Below, piece by piece: positions 10,094 through 18,227 of a stretch of DNA of 64,000 nucleotides. The position numbers were made by a program, and so were the translations under genes. Below the pieces are notes generated by a model. It saw only the letters and a list, made by a program, of their open reading frames with translations. It had not been told where the DNA came from and searched no databases. Source of the stretch: Flavobacterium sp. SUN052. Lineage in GTDB: Bacteria; Bacteroidota; Bacteroidia; Flavobacteriales; Flavobacteriaceae. Position 1 is the first letter of the stretch, and every line of letters begins with the position of its first letter. The stretch lies in the NCBI RefSeq assembly GCF_028867935.1, contig NZ_JAPQNS010000004.1, positions 124,001-188,000 on the forward strand. The letters are read 5' to 3'.

Positions 10094-10138
10094 GCTGTTA
10101 GCGCATTTTGGACATTCTTTTCCTCATTTTGGACATTC
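10094..10138 (-). promoter_or_regulatory. Operator-like element: two 21-bp-spaced direct repeats
   Basis: GCTGTTAGCG (plus-strand reading) is followed by CATTTTGGACATTC at 10104 and again at 10125, so the repeats are exactly 21 bp, two helical turns, apart. Nearly the same 45 bp occur upstream of the next two genes (18161-18206 and 23579-23624). The element ends about 150 bp before the start codon at 9946. Paired sites with a 21-bp period are the known arrangement for LytTR-family regulators; the assignment here is inference. Confidence 0.65.
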
Positions 10139-10264
10139 GGGGCGTTTGGACAAAAAAATAGGCCCTGTTTGGGTCTTAAGAATACATTAAATGAAAAAGT
10201 GTAGCATTGATCAAATTACTTTGAAACACGCACAGTGACCCGGCGGACCGGATTGGGTTGCACT

Positions 10265-10324
10265 AAATAACCACCTGATTTGCCAGCCCCAGAGCGGGTA
10301 GTCTGGCAAATCAAGTGGTTATTT
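10265..10324 (-). terminator. 22-bp hairpin downstream of the 2560-aa gene
   Basis: Arms 10265-10286 and 10303-10324 pair over 22 bp with one mismatch (core AACCACNTGATTTGCCAG), with a 16-nt loop. It lies about 105 bp past the stop codon at 10430. On the minus strand the distal arm ends in GGTTATTT, a weak T-tract. It probably ends transcription before the next operator-like element. Confidence 0.6.
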
Positions 10325-10429
10325 TAACAGGAGTTATGGACGAGGCCAGTCGTAATGTATAGTTGGATAGATCGTTGCTGAGGGGGAGAAAACAGGAAGA
10401 CGATCAGGCCTCCCCCTCCCACACCTGCC

Positions 10430-13400
10430 TTACCGGCCCACAGCAGGCAGGTTGGTAATCACCCCCTGCACCGTCTGCTGGCAACCGTTCCCATCCGTCG
10501 CCGTAATGGTGAACGGACCCGGCCGCGTGATCGGGAAACGACCCGTGCTGTTGCTGTCCACCTGCCGAATCTCAAAGCCGTTGATCCGGTCAATGATCAC
10601 TACCCGACTGAAGGTCACCCCACCAAACACCCCAAAGCTCAGATCGAAACCCGCAGGCAGCGGATCAGGTAGCGTGATGGTGGCCACACCCGTCCCTGGC
10701 CCAATTACCGTGCTACCCACCGGGAAGCTCAGCGTCACTGTCGGTAGAGGGTTCACCGTCAGGCTGAAGGGACTCGATGTGACACTACACACTCCTGATA
10801 CAACCAGCACATAACGCCCCGCCTGACTGGCCTGAACACCGCCCAACGTCAGCGTAGCCGAGGTTTGCCCCGACACCGCCTGCCCATCTTTGTGCCATTG
10901 CAAGCCACTCGAAACCCCCACAGTCGCCACCACCTGCACAGTGCCACCCGCACAAACCCCCGAAGAACTGGCCGAGAGGGTGGGGGCTGCGATTGCTCCC
11001 CCCAGGTTGCTGCTCACACTCACGCTGGTGCTGGACGTGCAGCCATTAGAAGCCGTCGCTGTCACTGAATAAGTCCCACTCGTGCTCACTACAATGCTGG
11101 TTGTAACTTCGGTCGTGTTCCAGCGAAGCGATGCACCCGAAATAGTCGCCGTCAGCGTCAGGCTGGGTTGCGAGCAGGTCAGCGTACCTGAGCTGGGGAC
11201 TATGCTCACACTGGGGGCAGTCGTATTGCTGCTGACGGTCGTGCTGGCCGTGCTAGTGCAGCCTAATGCACTGGACACTCGCACTGAGAATGCTCCCGAC
11301 TGACTCACCACTGCTGTGGCTAGTGCTCCCGATTGGCTTAGGCCCGGCCCTGTGAAGGTGTAGCTCGCCCCCCCCGTGGCCGTCAGCGTCAATGAGGTCT
11401 GAGAACAGGTCAGCGTGCCGCTCCCATTGACGGAGAGCGTTGCGGTGACCCCGGCCCCGATGGTGGCTGTTCCACTGGCCGTCGTCGAGCAAACTCCCAC
11501 CGTGCAGGTGGCTGTATATATGCCCCCAAGGCTGGTAGAGAAGGTGTTGCCCACAATCCCTCCCGGCCAGTTCACTGTCCCGCCTGGGCAGCCGCTGGCC
11601 GTCAGCGTCACCGAACTGCCTGCACATACCGAGGCTGAACTAGTCACGCCAAAGCCGACCAGCGCCGTGTTGCTTGAAACGACGACGGTGTTACTCACCA
11701 CCGTGCAGCCGTTAGCAGCAGTGGCCGTGACGGCGTAGGCCCCCGCGCTGGTCACCAGCAGGGTGGCCGAGGTGGCTCCCGTGTTCCACCGCAGGGATGT
11801 CTCCGAGGAGGTGGCCGTCAGCGTCAGGCTGGGCTGGGCGCAGGTGAGGGTAGCCGAAGTGGGCGCAATGCTCACCGTGGGAACAGCCGTGTCGCTAACC
11901 ACCGAGGTGCTTTGGCTGGCGGTGCAGCCGTTGGCAGCGGTGACCAGCACCGAATAGCTGCCTGCCTGATTCACACTCACTGTCGAGTTGCTCGACGGGG
12001 TACCGAATAACGAGCCGCCGGTGAAGGTGTAGGTGAGCGAGCCAAAGCCAGTAGCGGTGGCCGTGAGCGTAGCGGTGGCAAGTGTGCAATTCATGCTGTT
12101 GCTGCTGGCCAGGCTCACCGTCGGTGCGGCTGTGTTGCTGAAGACACTCACCGAGGTTCCGCTGGTGCAGCCATCAGCATTAGACACCGTCACTGAAAAA
12201 GTCCCCGACTGGCTCACCACCGCCGTTGCTCCGCTACCCGACTGGCTTAGGCCCGGCCCTGTGAAGGTGTAGCTCGCCCCCCCCGTAGCCGTCAGCGTCA
12301 ATGAGGTCTGAGAACAGGTCAGCGTGCCGCTCCCATTGACGGAGAGCGTCGCGGTGACCCCCGCCCCGATGGTGGCTGTTCCAATCGCCGTGGTTGAGCA
12401 AACTCCCACTGTGCAGGTGGCCGTGTAGATACCCCCAACGCTAGTCGAGAACACGTTGCCCACAATCCCTCCCGGCCAGTTCACCGTACCGCCTGGGCAG
12501 CCACTGGCCGTCAGCGTCACCGAACCACCCGCACATACCGAGGCTGAACTAGTCACGCCAAAGCCGACCAGCGCCGTGTTGCTTGAAACGACGACGGTGT
12601 TACTCACCACCGTGCAGCCGTTAGCAGCAGTGGCCGTGACGGCGTAGGCCCCCGCGCTGGTCACCAGCAGGGTGGCCGAGGTGGCTCCCGTGTTCCACCG
12701 CAGGGATGTCTCCGAGGAGGTGGCCGTCAGCGTCAGGCTGGGCTGGGCGCAAGTGAGCGTGGCCGAAGTAAGCGCAAGGCTTACTGTGGGCAGGGCCGTG
12801 TCACTCACGATAGAGGTGGACTGGGTAGCCGTGCAGCCGTTGGCCGCCGTGACCAGCACCGAGTAGCTCCCTCCCTGATTCACACTCACTGTCGAGTTGG
12901 TGGAGGGGCTACCTGCCAGCAAGCCACTACTGTTGCGGAAGGCGTAGGTCAGCGAGCCAAAGCCAGACGCGGTGGCCGACAGCGTGGCCGTGGCGAGGGT
13001 GCAATTCAAACTGTTGCTGGCTGCCAGACTCAGCGTCGGGGCAGCCGTGTTGCTGCTAATCGTAGTGCTAGTGGTGCTGGTGCAGCCGCTGGTATTGGCT
13101 ACCGTCACCGAGAAGGTCCCCGATTGGCTGATTACTGCCGTGGCTACGGCCCCCGACTGGCTCAGGCCCGGCCCCGTGAAGGTGTAGCTCGCCCCCCCCG
13201 TAGCCGTCAGCGTCAAGGAAGTTTGTGAGCAAGTTAGTGTGCCGCTCCCATTGATGGAGAGCGTCGCGGTGACTCCCGCCCCGATGGTGGCTGTGCCGCT
13301 GGCCGCCGTCGAGCAGGCGCCCACCGTGCAGGTGGCCGTGTAGATGCCCCCAAGGCTGGTGGAGAACGTACTGCCCACAATCCCGCCCGGCCAGTTCACT

Positions 13401-16400
13401 GTCCCGCCCGTGCAGCCACTGGCGGTGAGCGTCACTGAGCCACCTGCACATACTGAGGCTGAGGCCGTGACGCCAAAGCCTGTCAGGGTAGTATTGCTCT
13501 CCACTACCACCGTGTTACTCACAATCGTGCAGCCATTGGCAGCGGTGGCTGTGACGGCATATTCCCCCGCGCTGGTCACCAGCAGGGTGGCCGAGGTAGC
13601 CCCGGTCGTCCACCGTAGGGCCGTCTCCGAGGAGGTGGCCGTCAGCGTCAGGCTGGGTTGGGCGCAAGTGAGGGTAGCCGAAGTGGGCGCGAGGCTCACC
13701 GTGGGAACAGCCGTGTTGCTGATGACCGTAGCCGACGTAGGCATCACCGCCGTGCAGGTATTGCTGGCGCGGGTGGCCACCACCGTGTAGGTCCCCGACT
13801 GAGGCTGGCTACCAAAGGAGAGCGCCGAGCCCGTACCGGCCAGAGCTGTACCGGAATCAACCCCATTCCGTTGGAGCTGGTAGCTAACGCCTGTTTCCGA
13901 ACCCGACAGCGTTAGCGTGGGCGAACTGGCACAAGTGACCGTGCCATTGCCGAGCAGGGAGAAACTCAGGGGTTGACCTTCACCCTGGAACTCATAAGCA
14001 CCCATATCAACGGTGCCGCCGTTGAAAAAGCGGTCGTTGCCGGCTAAGTCGGTGGTAATGCCGATCAGGGCCGTGGCCGCATTGGTACCTCGGTCTATCG
14101 CCGGTGAGCAAGCATTCAGTTGAGTGCCCGTGGTGCTGGCGAATGGCGAGACACCGGTAACGACGTTGGATGGATGGGCAGTGAAACCGGCCGTATTTTG
14201 CTCAAAGAGTGAATAAGTAGCCCGCAGCGTTCCAGAACCACCAATCGCATTGCTGGCTGAACCGTTGCCAAACATAACCCCGTTGATCAGTTGGGGGTTG
14301 CCGCTGTTGGTTAGAGATAATACGGTGCCCGTTGCGGCCTGATTCCCCCGGAAGGATACGTTGGTTAGTACAAGGCTTGAAGAACTGGTATAAATTGCTC
14401 CTCCCCGACTGTTGGCCTGATTAGTTTCAAACGATACATTGACGATCTGGGCGCCAGTAGTTGTGTTGAAGAGGCCGCCCCCATTGGTTGTAGCTGTGTT
14501 ACTTTGCAGCCTGCTGTTACTTAGGGTGAGGCTGTTGGCATTGTAAATGGCCCCACCCGTAGCCGCTCCATTGCCGATAAGGGAACAATCCGTCAGGATA
14601 TTTACCCCGCTACCGTTGTAAACACCTCCGCCCTGAGAAGTGGCCATATTGTTTTGCAACACACAATTCGTGAGAGTAGCTGTTTGGCTGATTGAGCTGT
14701 AAACAGCCCCGCCTGCACTAGCCCGATTATCGATCAGGAAACAACTTGTCATCGTGCAAACGGCAGATTCACCATATAAACCACCCCCGACACCAGTAGC
14801 CGTGTTGCTTTGCAGCACACAGTTACTGAGCGTAGCCGTATCGTTGAAGAAGCTGTAGAGAGCCCCGCCACTAACAGCCTGATTAGCGCTAAGCGAACAG
14901 CTTGTCAGCGTGCTGTTTCCACCCACACTGTAAATCCCGCCCCCTTGGGTTGTGGCCGTATTGCTTTGCAGTACACAGTTGGTGAGGGTGGCTATGTGGT
15001 TATTTTCGCTATAAATTCCTCCACCTGTGTTGGCTTGATTCTGGCTTATCGAACAACTGGTCAGGTTGCTGCTACCCCCATAGTTGCTGCCCCCCCCGCC
15101 AAATGTAGCCGAGTTGCCTTGAAGTGTACAGCCATTCAGGGTGGCTGTATGGGCATTATTGTAGATGGCCCCGCCATTGAAGGCCTGATTACTGGTGAGT
15201 GTACAACTCGTCAGAGTGCTTCGTCCTGTAAAGTTAAAGATTCCCCCTCCGTATGCTGTGGCCGAGTTGTTTTGAATCACAGAGTTGGTGATAGTAGATG
15301 TGTGACTATTGGTGTTGTAGATTCCCCCGCCATCGGTAGCCTGATTGTAGGTGATGGAACAACTCGTCAGAGTGGTGCTGCTACCACTGTCGTATAGGCC
15401 CCCCCCAGCGCTGGTAGCAGAGTTGTTATGAAGCACACAGTTGCTTAAGGTAGCCGTGGTAATATTGCATATTGCCCCTCCATTGTTTGCCTGATTTGTG
15501 GTGAGGGAACAACTCGTTATAGTAGTGCTGCCCCCTGTGCAAAAAATCCCCCCTCCGTTGCTGGTTGCTGTGTTACTTTGTATTAAGCAGTTGTTCAGGG
15601 TAGCCGTATGGGTACTGTTGTAAATAGCTCCGCCACTGCGAGCCTGATTCTGGGCGAATGAACAATTCGTCAGGGTGCTGCTCCCCCCTGTACTGAAGAT
15701 TCCCCCACCGCCATTGCTGGCCTGGGTTGAGCTGGATACATTGCTCAAAATCAGGCACTCCGTAAGAGTGGCTGTGTGATTTGAGTTATATATGGCTCCG
15801 CCAATGCCGGCCTGATTCTGAGTAAGCGAACAACTCGTGAGGGTGCTGATCCCCCCATTATTGGAGACGCCCCCCCCGGTGTTGGTGGCTGAATTATTCA
15901 CGAATAGTGTACTGGTAAGCGTGAGTTGATTGGTATTGTAAATACCACCCCCTGAATCTGTTGACCGGTTATTGAGGATGACGCAGTTCGAAATCGTCAG
16001 CCTGCCCGCATTATTGATGCCGCCACCCCTGCTCTCTTGCCCATCAGCAATCGTGAAGCCATCAAACCTAACCACCGTGTTGCTCCCAACAATGTTGAAA
16101 ATACGGTAGTTGCCCCCCAAACTCCGGCGTACCGTGAGGTCGTTGGCTCCTGGTCCAAAAAAGGCGGTACTTTTGGTAATATTGGGCAAGGCACTTTCTA
16201 GGCCGATGGTGCCGCTCACACCGACAGTGATGCTAAATGAGCCGGTGCAAGTAGTGGCATTGATTTCTTGAATAGCTGCGCGCAGTGTACAAACGCCACC
16301 TGATGTGGTACAGATGCCATCGCCGGGGTTAGCATCAGCTTCATCTCCGAGGTCATTGACGGTAAGGCTGGTGGGACAAGCGCCAACCGTTCTGGTAACC

Positions 16401-18112
16401 ACACTCGAACAGCCGTTCGTGTTGCCGGTAACAGAGTACGTGCCGCCTGCTGTGCCAGAGATAGCTGAAGTGCTTTGGCCCGATGACCAACTATAAGAGC
16501 TGGCACCCGAGGCTGTTAGCGTAACGGCAGAGCCGCGGGGGAGGATCGATGACGGGCTTACTGTAACAGTCAGGCTAGGCTGTTGGCAAGTATTTGTCAA
16601 CGCAAATTGTATGGATTCAGGGCTGACACCATTCGCACTTGCCGTCACGTTATATGGCCCGCCAACAGTAGCGTTGGCGGTTGCGCTTACGCTTGCTGTG
16701 CCACTGGAAACAGTTGCCGTGGTGCTGCTCAGTGTAGACCGCGCACCACTCGCGGGAGCCGAATAACTCACTACGCCCCCATCCACAGGTTCATTGTTAT
16801 TGCTACTGACCGATACTAGCAACGGGCTGGCGAAAGTCGTACTAACCGGTGCCGACTGGTTGTTCCCGCCCGAGATAGCCAGGGTGAAGCCCTGCGACTC
16901 AAATGCCCCAAGATCGGTAACCCCAACGCGGCTGTTACCCCGTTGGTCGGTATTGGGGGCGTTGGTTGTGGTTCCGGTATTGATGGCCGAACTGCCGGGA
17001 AGAAGGGCATAGGTTTGGGTCGGGCCGCCGTAATTGCCCAGAGCCGATAGGCGGGCATCCGCAACACCAACCTGATTGTTGTTGTTGCCGTTGACTAAAC
17101 CACCCGCCGGACCCGTACCGATGAGGTTGTAGGACGATTCTGCTCTGATTGATATGGGGCCGATGTTACTTTCGGTATTACCCGCCAGATTGGTATTGTC
17201 GATTAGCAGCGAGTTGCGGAGTAGCGCGAACGTCCCTGAATTCTCAATTTCCACGCCCCCACCTTCGGCGGAGCGGTTCTGGGTGATGGTTGCGTTGGTA
17301 ATAGTTAATGAGCCCGCTGCGTTGTTAATAGCACCGCCATGGACAAGGGCCGTATTGCTGCTGAAGGTACAGTTACTAATACTAACCTCATATTCAAACA
17401 CGCTTATTCCGCCACCCCACGCTCCCGCAAAATTTGACTGGAAAAGAGAGTTGGTAATAACCGTCGCCCCGCTTTGCACTTGTATGCCGCCCCCTTCTGA
17501 GGTGGCTGTGTTGCTGGTGAAAGTGGTGTTATTGACGGTCAATAACTGAAGGCTGTTCTGAAGAATGCCCCCTCCCAGCGAGGTGGCACTATTGCCCGTA
17601 AACTGAACCTCATTTACCGTCAGAACACCTAAGTTGAAAAGGCCTCCACCCGATGGCGATACATTACCACTGAAGATACAGTTCGTAACCGTTAGAACAC
17701 CGATGTTTCGGATACCCCCTCCCTGATCGGGTGTCTGGCCAGTACTGTTCCCATTTGAAAAACTGAACCCATCGAAACTGACAGTGGCACTAGCGTTGGA
17801 AATGTGAAAAAGGCGGTAGTTGCCTCCGGTGTTTCGACGCACGGTGAGGTTATTGGCCCCCGGCCCGATGAAGGCGGTGCTTTTGGTAATATCAGGCAAG
17901 ATACTTTCCAGGTTAATGGTGCCGCTCACACCCACTGTGATGGTAAATGGGCCGGGCAAACCTGAATCGGTTACGTCTTGCATAGCTTGCCGTAGACTGC
18001 CCGCGCCGACATCGGCGATGGTAGTGACAGAGTATACCTGGGCATGAGTGGCTGCCGTCAGCCCCAGCGTCAGGCCAATCAGAAGCCATAAGATACGGTA
18101 GTTGTTATTCAT
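10430..18112 (-). CDS. Giant secreted beta-helix/Ig-like protein with Pmp-like repeats
   Basis: 2560 aa. The signal peptide (1-25) ends ATHAQ. The first beta-helix block spans about 26-405 and closes with TDLGAFESQG. A linker (NNEPVDGGVVSYSAP) and an Ig-like domain follow, then a CSLREA-like motif (about 580-620, ADANPGDGICT). The second beta-helix block (about 620-1370) consists of about 25 regular repeats with GGAIYN or GGGIYN and NCxLxxN or SCSxxxN, resembling the GGAI/FxxN repeats of chlamydial polymorphic membrane proteins. It closes with VDMGAYEFQG. About 1,000 residues of Ig-like repeats follow, including three near-identical 303-305-residue units. The C-terminus has the shared Ig-like domain plus module (IIDRINGFEIRQVDS, GNGCQQTVQGV). 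Several runs of eight G encode Gly-Gly-Gly. Role inferred: surface adhesin. Confidence 0.9.
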   Translation of the reverse strand: MNNNYRILWLLIGLTLGLTAATHAQVYSVTTIADVGAGSLRQAMQDVTDSGLPGPFTITVGVSGTINLESILPDITKSTAFIGPGANNLTVRRNTGGNYRLFHISNASATVSFDGFSFSNGNSTGQTPDQGGGIRNIGVLTVTNCIFSGNVSPSGGGLFNLGVLTVNEVQFTGNSATSLGGGILQNSLQLLTVNNTTFTSNTATSEGGGIQVQSGATVITNSLFQSNFAGAWGGGISVFEYEVSISNCTFSSNTALVHGGAINNAAGSLTITNATITQNRSAEGGGVEIENSGTFALLRNSLLIDNTNLAGNTESNIGPISIRAESSYNLIGTGPAGGLVNGNNNNQVGVADARLSALGNYGGPTQTYALLPGSSAINTGTTTNAPNTDQRGNSRVGVTDLGAFESQGFTLAISGGNNQSAPVSTTFASPLLVSVSSNNNEPVDGGVVSYSAPASGARSTLSSTTATVSSGTASVSATANATVGGPYNVTASANGVSPESIQFALTNTCQQPSLTVTVSPSSILPRGSAVTLTASGASSYSWSSGQSTSAISGTAGGTYSVTGNTNGCSSVVTRTVGACPTSLTVNDLGDEADANPGDGICTTSGGVCTLRAAIQEINATTCTGSFSITVGVSGTIGLESALPNITKSTAFFGPGANDLTVRRSLGGNYRIFNIVGSNTVVRFDGFTIADGQESRGGGINNAGRLTISNCVILNNRSTDSGGGIYNTNQLTLTSTLFVNNSATNTGGGVSNNGGISTLTSCSLTQNQAGIGGAIYNSNHTATLTECLILSNVSSSTQASNGGGGIFSTGGSSTLTNCSFAQNQARSGGAIYNSTHTATLNNCLIQSNTATSNGGGIFCTGGSTTITSCSLTTNQANNGGAICNITTATLSNCVLHNNSATSAGGGLYDSGSSTTLTSCSITYNQATDGGGIYNTNSHTSTITNSVIQNNSATAYGGGIFNFTGRSTLTSCTLTSNQAFNGGAIYNNAHTATLNGCTLQGNSATFGGGGSNYGGSSNLTSCSISQNQANTGGGIYSENNHIATLTNCVLQSNTATTQGGGIYSVGGNSTLTSCSLSANQAVSGGALYSFFNDTATLSNCVLQSNTATGVGGGLYGESAVCTMTSCFLIDNRASAGGAVYSSISQTATLTNCVLQNNMATSQGGGVYNGSGVNILTDCSLIGNGAATGGAIYNANSLTLSNSRLQSNTATTNGGGLFNTTTGAQIVNVSFETNQANSRGGAIYTSSSSLVLTNVSFRGNQAATGTVLSLTNSGNPQLINGVMFGNGSASNAIGGSGTLRATYSLFEQNTAGFTAHPSNVVTGVSPFASTTGTQLNACSPAIDRGTNAATALIGITTDLAGNDRFFNGGTVDMGAYEFQGEGQPLSFSLLGNGTVTCASSPTLTLSGSETGVSYQLQRNGVDSGTALAGTGSALSFGSQPQSGTYTVVATRASNTCTAVMPTSATVISNTAVPTVSLAPTSATLTCAQPSLTLTATSSETALRWTTGATSATLLVTSAGEYAVTATAANGCTIVSNTVVVESNTTLTGFGVTASASVCAGGSVTLTASGCTGGTVNWPGGIVGSTFSTSLGGIYTATCTVGACSTAASGTATIGAGVTATLSINGSGTLTCSQTSLTLTATGGASYTFTGPGLSQSGAVATAVISQSGTFSVTVANTSGCTSTTSTTISSNTAAPTLSLAASNSLNCTLATATLSATASGFGSLTYAFRNSSGLLAGSPSTNSTVSVNQGGSYSVLVTAANGCTATQSTSIVSDTALPTVSLALTSATLTCAQPSLTLTATSSETSLRWNTGATSATLLVTSAGAYAVTATAANGCTVVSNTVVVSSNTALVGFGVTSSASVCAGGSVTLTASGCPGGTVNWPGGIVGNVFSTSVGGIYTATCTVGVCSTTAIGTATIGAGVTATLSVNGSGTLTCSQTSLTLTATGGASYTFTGPGLSQSGSGATAVVSQSGTFSVTVSNADGCTSGTSVSVFSNTAAPTVSLASSNSMNCTLATATLTATATGFGSLTYTFTGGSLFGTPSSNSTVSVNQAGSYSVLVTAANGCTASQSTSVVSDTAVPTVSIAPTSATLTCAQPSLTLTATSSETSLRWNTGATSATLLVTSAGAYAVTATAANGCTVVSNTVVVSSNTALVGFGVTSSASVCAGSSVTLTASGCPGGTVNWPGGIVGNTFSTSLGGIYTATCTVGVCSTTASGTATIGAGVTATLSVNGSGTLTCSQTSLTLTATGGASYTFTGPGLSQSGALATAVVSQSGAFSVRVSSALGCTSTASTTVSSNTTAPSVSIVPSSGTLTCSQPSLTLTATISGASLRWNTTEVTTSIVVSTSGTYSVTATASNGCTSSTSVSVSSNLGGAIAAPTLSASSSGVCAGGTVQVVATVGVSSGLQWHKDGQAVSGQTSATLTLGGVQASQAGRYVLVVSGVCSVTSSPFSLTVNPLPTVTLSFPVGSTVIGPGTGVATITLPDPLPAGFDLSFGVFGGVTFSRVVIIDRINGFEIRQVDSNSTGRFPITRPGPFTITATDGNGCQQTVQGVITNLPAVGR
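11210..13722 (-). repeat. Near-identical tandem 909/915-bp repeats inside the 2560-aa gene
   Basis: The same DNA recurs with a 909-bp step and then a 915-bp step; for example GTCACCAGCAGGGTGGCCGA starts at 11751, 12660 and 13575. The unit encodes three or four Ig-like domains: a LTCAQPSLTLTATSSET domain, a VCAGxSVTLTASGCxGGTVNW domain, a SQTSLTLTATGGASYTF domain and, in two units, a LNCTLATATL domain. Steps are whole codons, so unit gain or loss keeps the frame. The outer limits are approximate. Confidence 0.85.
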
Positions 18113-18160
18113 AAAGGTAAGTAGTTCGTATGTCCCAAAGTTGGGGCGTTTGACTCGACC

Positions 18161-18206
18161 GCTGTTAGCGCATTTTGGACATTCTTTAACTCATTTTCGA
18201 CATTTT
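18161..18206 (-). promoter_or_regulatory. Operator-like element: two 21-bp-spaced direct repeats
   Basis: Second copy of the 45-bp element. GCTGTTAGCG at 18161 is followed by CATTTTGGACATTC at 18171 and CATTTTCGACATTT at 18192, again 21 bp apart. The proximal edge lies about 50 bp before the ATG at 18112, much closer than in the other two copies, so the core promoter must lie within or very near it. Confidence 0.65.
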
Positions 18207-18227
18207 GGGGGAGTGAAGCACCATTTC

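Larger units (their letters stand above)
9947..10429. other. 483-bp intergenic region between two giant genes
   Basis: Contains no credible gene. From low to high coordinates it holds the leader of the 2227-aa gene, the 45-bp direct-repeat element (10094-10138), and the terminator-like hairpin of the 2560-aa gene (10265-10324). On the minus strand GCTAACAGCTAAC next to the element is itself a short direct repeat. Confidence 0.7.

Noticed and set aside
14000..16250. Regularly spaced repeats resembling a CRISPR array
   Set aside because: The period is about 75-90 bp within an open reading frame, units vary at synonymous sites, and they encode beta-helix rungs. There are no constant repeats, spacers or cas genes.
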